Source: Paenibacillus sp. FSL H7-0326 (GTDB taxonomy: Bacteria > Bacillota > Bacilli > Paenibacillales > Paenibacillaceae). Taken from it: DNA of 64,000 nucleotides. Positions within the stretch are counted from its first letter, which is position 1. The number at the start of each line of letters is the position of its first letter. The position numbers were made by a program, and so were the translations under genes. Below, one piece after another: positions 61,274 through 64,000 of the stretch. The notes under the pieces are model-generated. The model was not told the DNA's origin. It saw only the letters and a program-made list of their open reading frames with translations, and did not search any database. The DNA is taken from the NCBI RefSeq assembly GCF_001955535.1, contig NZ_MPVN01000001.1, positions 806,001 to 870,000 on the forward strand, read 5' to 3'.

Positions 61274-62560
61274 TTATTCATTCAATGCTTTGGATACATT
61301 ATCGGTAACCTTCTTCAACAGTTCTTCTGGCGTTCCTTTGCCGCGTGTTGCCAGATCGACTGCGGATGCAAGCTCGTTCCAATACAGAGAGCCTTGTGTC
61401 ATAACCGGACGGGCATGCGAGACGGGAAGCACATCAATAAATTCCTTGAAGATCGGATCCTCCTTATACCCAAGCTGTTCATTCACTTTATCCTTGATTG
61501 AAAAATCTCCACTGATTCTGCTGAAGATTTCTTGACCCTTCTCACCGGATAAAAATTTCATGAATTCCCACGCTGCATCCTGATTTTTCGAACCCTTCGG
61601 CATGACGGTCGCCCATCCTCCGGACCAGGTCGTGTGATTCTCACCTGTAGGGGTTGGCATCGGAAACACACCATATTTCAAATCAGGGTTGAACTTCTTG
61701 GCCTGAGACACGGTCCATGGCCCTGATACTTGCATGCTCAATTGTCCGGTAAAGAATGGGTCCATCGTTGAGGTCCCTTGAGAGCTTGTAAAAGAGGCGA
61801 TATCTTCAATGTTATATTTTTTAGCGTAATCCACCATCCAGGTAAGGGCTTCAATATTCTTCGGATGGTCTGCAGTTACATTCCCGTCCTCATCAAGGAA
61901 TTCGCCCCCAAATGCCCATCCCCAGCCATAGAACCATCCCTGCCCGTACCAAGGGATAAAGCCAATCTGCTTAAACCGGTTGCCTTCTTTGATCGTCAGC
62001 TTCTCAGCTACCGCCTCCAGCTCCTCGATGGTCTTCGGCGTCACTTCAGGATCTAGCCCCGCTTGTTCAAAATGCTCCTTGTTATAAAACACAAGTCGTG
62101 CATCGGTCGACGTCGGCATCGCATAAAGCTTGCCATCAAAGCTTGCTTCTTCCCAGGCAAAAGGGTAGAATCCATCCTCGGTAATCTGATCCCTTGCCGC
62201 AAATTCGGTTAAATCCGTCAGTGAGCCTTGGTTCGCCCAAGTAGCGACTTCAAATCGGTCAAAGTAAGCTACATCTGGAGCATTTCCACCGGCGACCGCA
62301 GCAAGCAGCTTCTCGTTCTTCCCTTCACCCTGCTGGGCGATATAGACAGAATTCACCTTGATGTCCGTATGCTCTGCTTCAAACGCCTTGATCACTTCTG
62401 CTATGGCGTCCCCCGTCAACTCTGTCATCGAATGCCAAAAAGTAATTGTTGTCTTTCCTTCTTGATCTGCTGATCCCCCGTCTGCTTCCCCACCTGCACA
62501 TCCTGACAATACCGTGCTGAATAACAGAACAAGCAAGCTCAAGCTCCTCTTTATAGCCAT
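61274..62560 (-). CDS. Sugar ABC transporter substrate-binding lipoprotein
   Basis: Protein of 428 aa. A lipoprotein signal peptide ends at the lipobox LSGC (Cys20). The UgpB/MalE-like fold begins TTITFWHSMTELTGDAI and includes VAYFDRFEVATWANQG and GPWTVSQAKKFNP, typical of CUT1 binding proteins. It would be the first gene of the operon and determine specificity, but no ligand can be inferred. The ribosome site is weak (AGAAGA). A cre-like site and a 12-base motif shared with the regulator gene lie upstream. Confidence 0.9.
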   Translation of the reverse strand: MAIKRSLSLLVLLFSTVLSGCAGGEADGGSADQEGKTTITFWHSMTELTGDAIAEVIKAFEAEHTDIKVNSVYIAQQGEGKNEKLLAAVAGGNAPDVAYFDRFEVATWANQGSLTDLTEFAARDQITEDGFYPFAWEEASFDGKLYAMPTSTDARLVFYNKEHFEQAGLDPEVTPKTIEELEAVAEKLTIKEGNRFKQIGFIPWYGQGWFYGWGWAFGGEFLDEDGNVTADHPKNIEALTWMVDYAKKYNIEDIASFTSSQGTSTMDPFFTGQLSMQVSGPWTVSQAKKFNPDLKYGVFPMPTPTGENHTTWSGGWATVMPKGSKNQDAAWEFMKFLSGEKGQEIFSRISGDFSIKDKVNEQLGYKEDPIFKEFIDVLPVSHARPVMTQGSLYWNELASAVDLATRGKGTPEELLKKVTDNVSKALNE

Positions 62561-62600
62561 TCTTCTGACACCGCCTTTACCATATTTGGTTCAGATAACT

Positions 62601-62614
62601 GTAAGCGCTTACTA
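62601..62614. promoter_or_regulatory. CcpA cre-like site upstream of the sugar ABC operon
   Basis: TGTAAGCGCTTACT matches the cre consensus TGWAANCGNTNWCA at all but the last positions and is a near-perfect palindrome. It is 40 bases before the binding-protein start, so carbon catabolite control is likely. Confidence 0.65.
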
Positions 62615-62638
62615 CCATTCATAAAAAAATAAGACCAG

Positions 62639-62669
62639 TAAGTTAGTATGTAATGTATATATCAACTTA
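62639..62669. promoter_or_regulatory. Candidate operator of the GntR-type regulator, upstream of the sugar operon
   Basis: TATATCAACTTA (62658-62669) is repeated exactly before the regulator gene at 63939-63950. Here an inverted, less exact partner TAAGTTAG (62639-62646) lies on the other side. This suggests binding by the neighbouring GntR/LacI-hybrid regulator. Confidence 0.5.
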
Positions 62670-62778
62670 AGTCATCTGTAAACAGTACAATATCAGACCT
62701 TGCTCCATTTTGCAATATTAAGAATAAATATATTTTTATTCCAAAATGGAGCCAAGCAAAAAAAAGAAAGAGCGGCTC

Positions 62779-63903
62779 TTATGTAGAGCGCCCTTCCTTA
62801 AATTCAAATCCGAGCAAGGTCAGCTTCGGAACTTCCTTATTCTCAATTTGTGCGAACAGCAATTCGACTGCCGTCCTGCCCATCTTCTCTTCATACTGCC
62901 GGATATGCGTAAATCTTGGCCTGTTCAAGTGATCATACGGATCATCCGGGCAATCGAAGCAGACGATCGAGCAATCCTCTGGAACACGTAAGCCCATGGA
63001 TTCCAGCAGCTTGTAGAGAATAATTGCAATCTCATACTCAGCACATACAAAAGCCGTAATTTGAGGATGCTCCTCAAGCAGCTTTTTCATCAGCCTATAC
63101 TCTCCTGAATGAGTATCACTCGATTTGCACGAGTAACCGCTCGGAATGTCTGTTATCAAATAATCGGAACACAGCCTTGTCCCGCTGGCCAAGAAGGCTT
63201 GCTGGAAACCAGCCAGCCGATCTTCAAGCGTTGAAGTTCGATTAGGATCCGGCGATATAAAAGCGATATGCTTATGTCCTGTCTCCAGTAAGTGAGCAGC
63301 GAGCTTATAGGCTGCGGTTTTGTTGTCCGTATGTACTGTACAGGCCTGTATCCCTTTCAAATTTCGATCCACCACTACGACAGGAAATTCATCCAGAATC
63401 ATCTTGAGCAGCCGCTGATTGTACTCTCTGCTGTCTGCAGGGAATACAATAATGCCGTCCACCTGAAGATCTAATAGAGCATCAATCGCCGCTTCTTCCT
63501 CTTCTACAGAGTGATTGCTCCGCTTGATAACGAGGGAACCGCCGAGCTCAGCAATGGTCTTCTCAACCGCATACTGCAGCAATAATCCATAACCATCCGT
63601 ATAGCTCGGAAAAATCGCTCCAATCAAACGGTCACATTTTGTTGACTCCTTCCCATCTCTGCCTGAAACGTCTTCGTTAACTAGAGCATTGGAGACGTTG
63701 ACATACGATCCTTTACCGCGAATTCTTACAATAACTCCTTCTTCAGCGAGCTGGTCCAGTGCTTTTTTGGCTGTAATTCGACTGACCTGGTATTGATCTG
63801 TTAATTCTTTCTCTGAAGGAACCTGATCGCCAGGCTGCAGTCGGCCGGTGTCGATTTCATTTAGAAGAGATGTAATAATTTGTTGATATAAAGGTTGGTT
63901 CAT
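62779..63903 (-). CDS. GntR-family regulator with LacI-type sugar-sensing domain
   Basis: Protein of 374 aa. Residues 1-72 are a GntR winged HTH (LYQQIITSLLNEIDTGRLQPGDQVPSEKELTDQYQVSRITAKKAL). From about residue 90 a periplasmic-binding-protein-like domain follows (LIGAIFPSYTDGYG, DGIIVFPADS, VVVVDRNLKG, GHKHIAFISPD). This is the AraR-like architecture, in which a sugar releases the repressor from DNA. The second ATG (63903) is best placed, eight bases after AAGGA. It is encoded just upstream of the sugar ABC operon in the same orientation and is its likely regulator. Confidence 0.88.
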   Translation of the reverse strand: MNQPLYQQIITSLLNEIDTGRLQPGDQVPSEKELTDQYQVSRITAKKALDQLAEEGVIVRIRGKGSYVNVSNALVNEDVSGRDGKESTKCDRLIGAIFPSYTDGYGLLLQYAVEKTIAELGGSLVIKRSNHSVEEEEAAIDALLDLQVDGIIVFPADSREYNQRLLKMILDEFPVVVVDRNLKGIQACTVHTDNKTAAYKLAAHLLETGHKHIAFISPDPNRTSTLEDRLAGFQQAFLASGTRLCSDYLITDIPSGYSCKSSDTHSGEYRLMKKLLEEHPQITAFVCAEYEIAIILYKLLESMGLRVPEDCSIVCFDCPDDPYDHLNRPRFTHIRQYEEKMGRTAVELLFAQIENKEVPKLTLLGFEFKEGRST

Positions 63904-63938
63904 ACACATTTCCTTCCAAAAATTTATAATATACCAAC

Positions 63939-63950
63939 TATATCAACTTA
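63939..63950. promoter_or_regulatory. Candidate autoregulatory site upstream of the GntR-type regulator
   Basis: TATATCAACTTA is identical to the motif before the sugar ABC operon and lies 36 bases upstream of the regulator start. A partial direct copy (CCAACTATATC) precedes it. The remaining sequence to 64000 shows no gene. Confidence 0.45.
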
Positions 63951-64000
63951 GGTTTACAGCGTCAATTTTGTTTATTACACGAAAAAGCCCGTCACATGAG

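Overview
The window looks like a chromosomal segment of a Paenibacillus-type spore-forming Firmicute. Pointers are moderate GC, strong AGGAGG ribosome sites with frequent GTG/TTG starts, an alpha/beta-type small acid-soluble spore protein, the sporulation protein YtaF, an LTA-synthase family enzyme, AraR-type operators, a YtxG/YtxH pair, and the Bacillales-type order polA-mutM-ytaF-coaE-nrdR. No prophage, insertion sequence, CRISPR array or rRNA operon was found. Three single tRNA genes are present, for Leu(CAG), Lys(CTT) and Ala(GGC).

Layout. 1-4 kb: the 5' end of a cold-shock gene (minus strand), two small genes and two peptidases (PepF and an M42 aminopeptidase). 4-13 kb, almost all minus strand: a coiled-coil protein, an ABC-F ATPase, a DUF92 membrane protein, a fumarylacetoacetate-hydrolase family enzyme, a cytoplasmic glycerophosphodiesterase, a CapA-like surface protein, and hemH and hemE. 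13-20 kb: an MFS efflux pump, a secreted L-asparaginase, an O-methyltransferase, a THUMP-domain RNA methyltransferase and an LTA-synthase family protein. 20-28 kb: small conserved genes (DUF1450, a HesB-like protein, DUF1232), an M14 murein peptidase, racE, ytxH/ytxG, DUF4261, a HepT/YutE-like protein, an undetected-size small membrane protein, a Dabb protein, a holin-like protein and a double-HTH regulator.

28-31 kb: araB and araM, each preceded by an AraR-like operator. 31-37 kb: an ATPase, two ABC-2 permeases and a NarL-type two-component pair, arranged like the linearmycin-resistance (Lnr) loci of Bacillus. 37-43 kb: a LysR regulator diverging from an LD-carboxypeptidase, then a 1.2-kilo-residue GH51 arabinofuranosidase with a LamG module and no visible signal peptide. 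43-46 kb: a VanZ protein diverging from a COG0701 permease and a His-rich DUF1980 partner, probably a metal-related pair. 46-52 kb: an FAD monooxygenase, a membrane-anchored glycerophosphodiesterase, an HxlR-regulated oxidoreductase, a VOC protein and a cupin. 52-58 kb: nrdR, SASP, a lytic transglycosylase, coaE, ytaF, mutM and polA. 58-64 kb: a catabolic sugar locus with a Gfo/Idh/MocA dehydrogenase, two ABC permeases, a binding lipoprotein and a GntR/LacI-hybrid regulator.

Most striking observations: mutM carries an in-frame amber codon exactly where the conserved NGQG glutamine should be, cutting off the zinc finger; pepF has two nested in-frame starts, each with its own ribosome site, and the outer one encodes a convincing signal peptide; a Zur-box-like sequence lies in the divergent region of the His-rich metal permease pair; and a 35-residue single-pass membrane peptide is encoded at 26059-26166.
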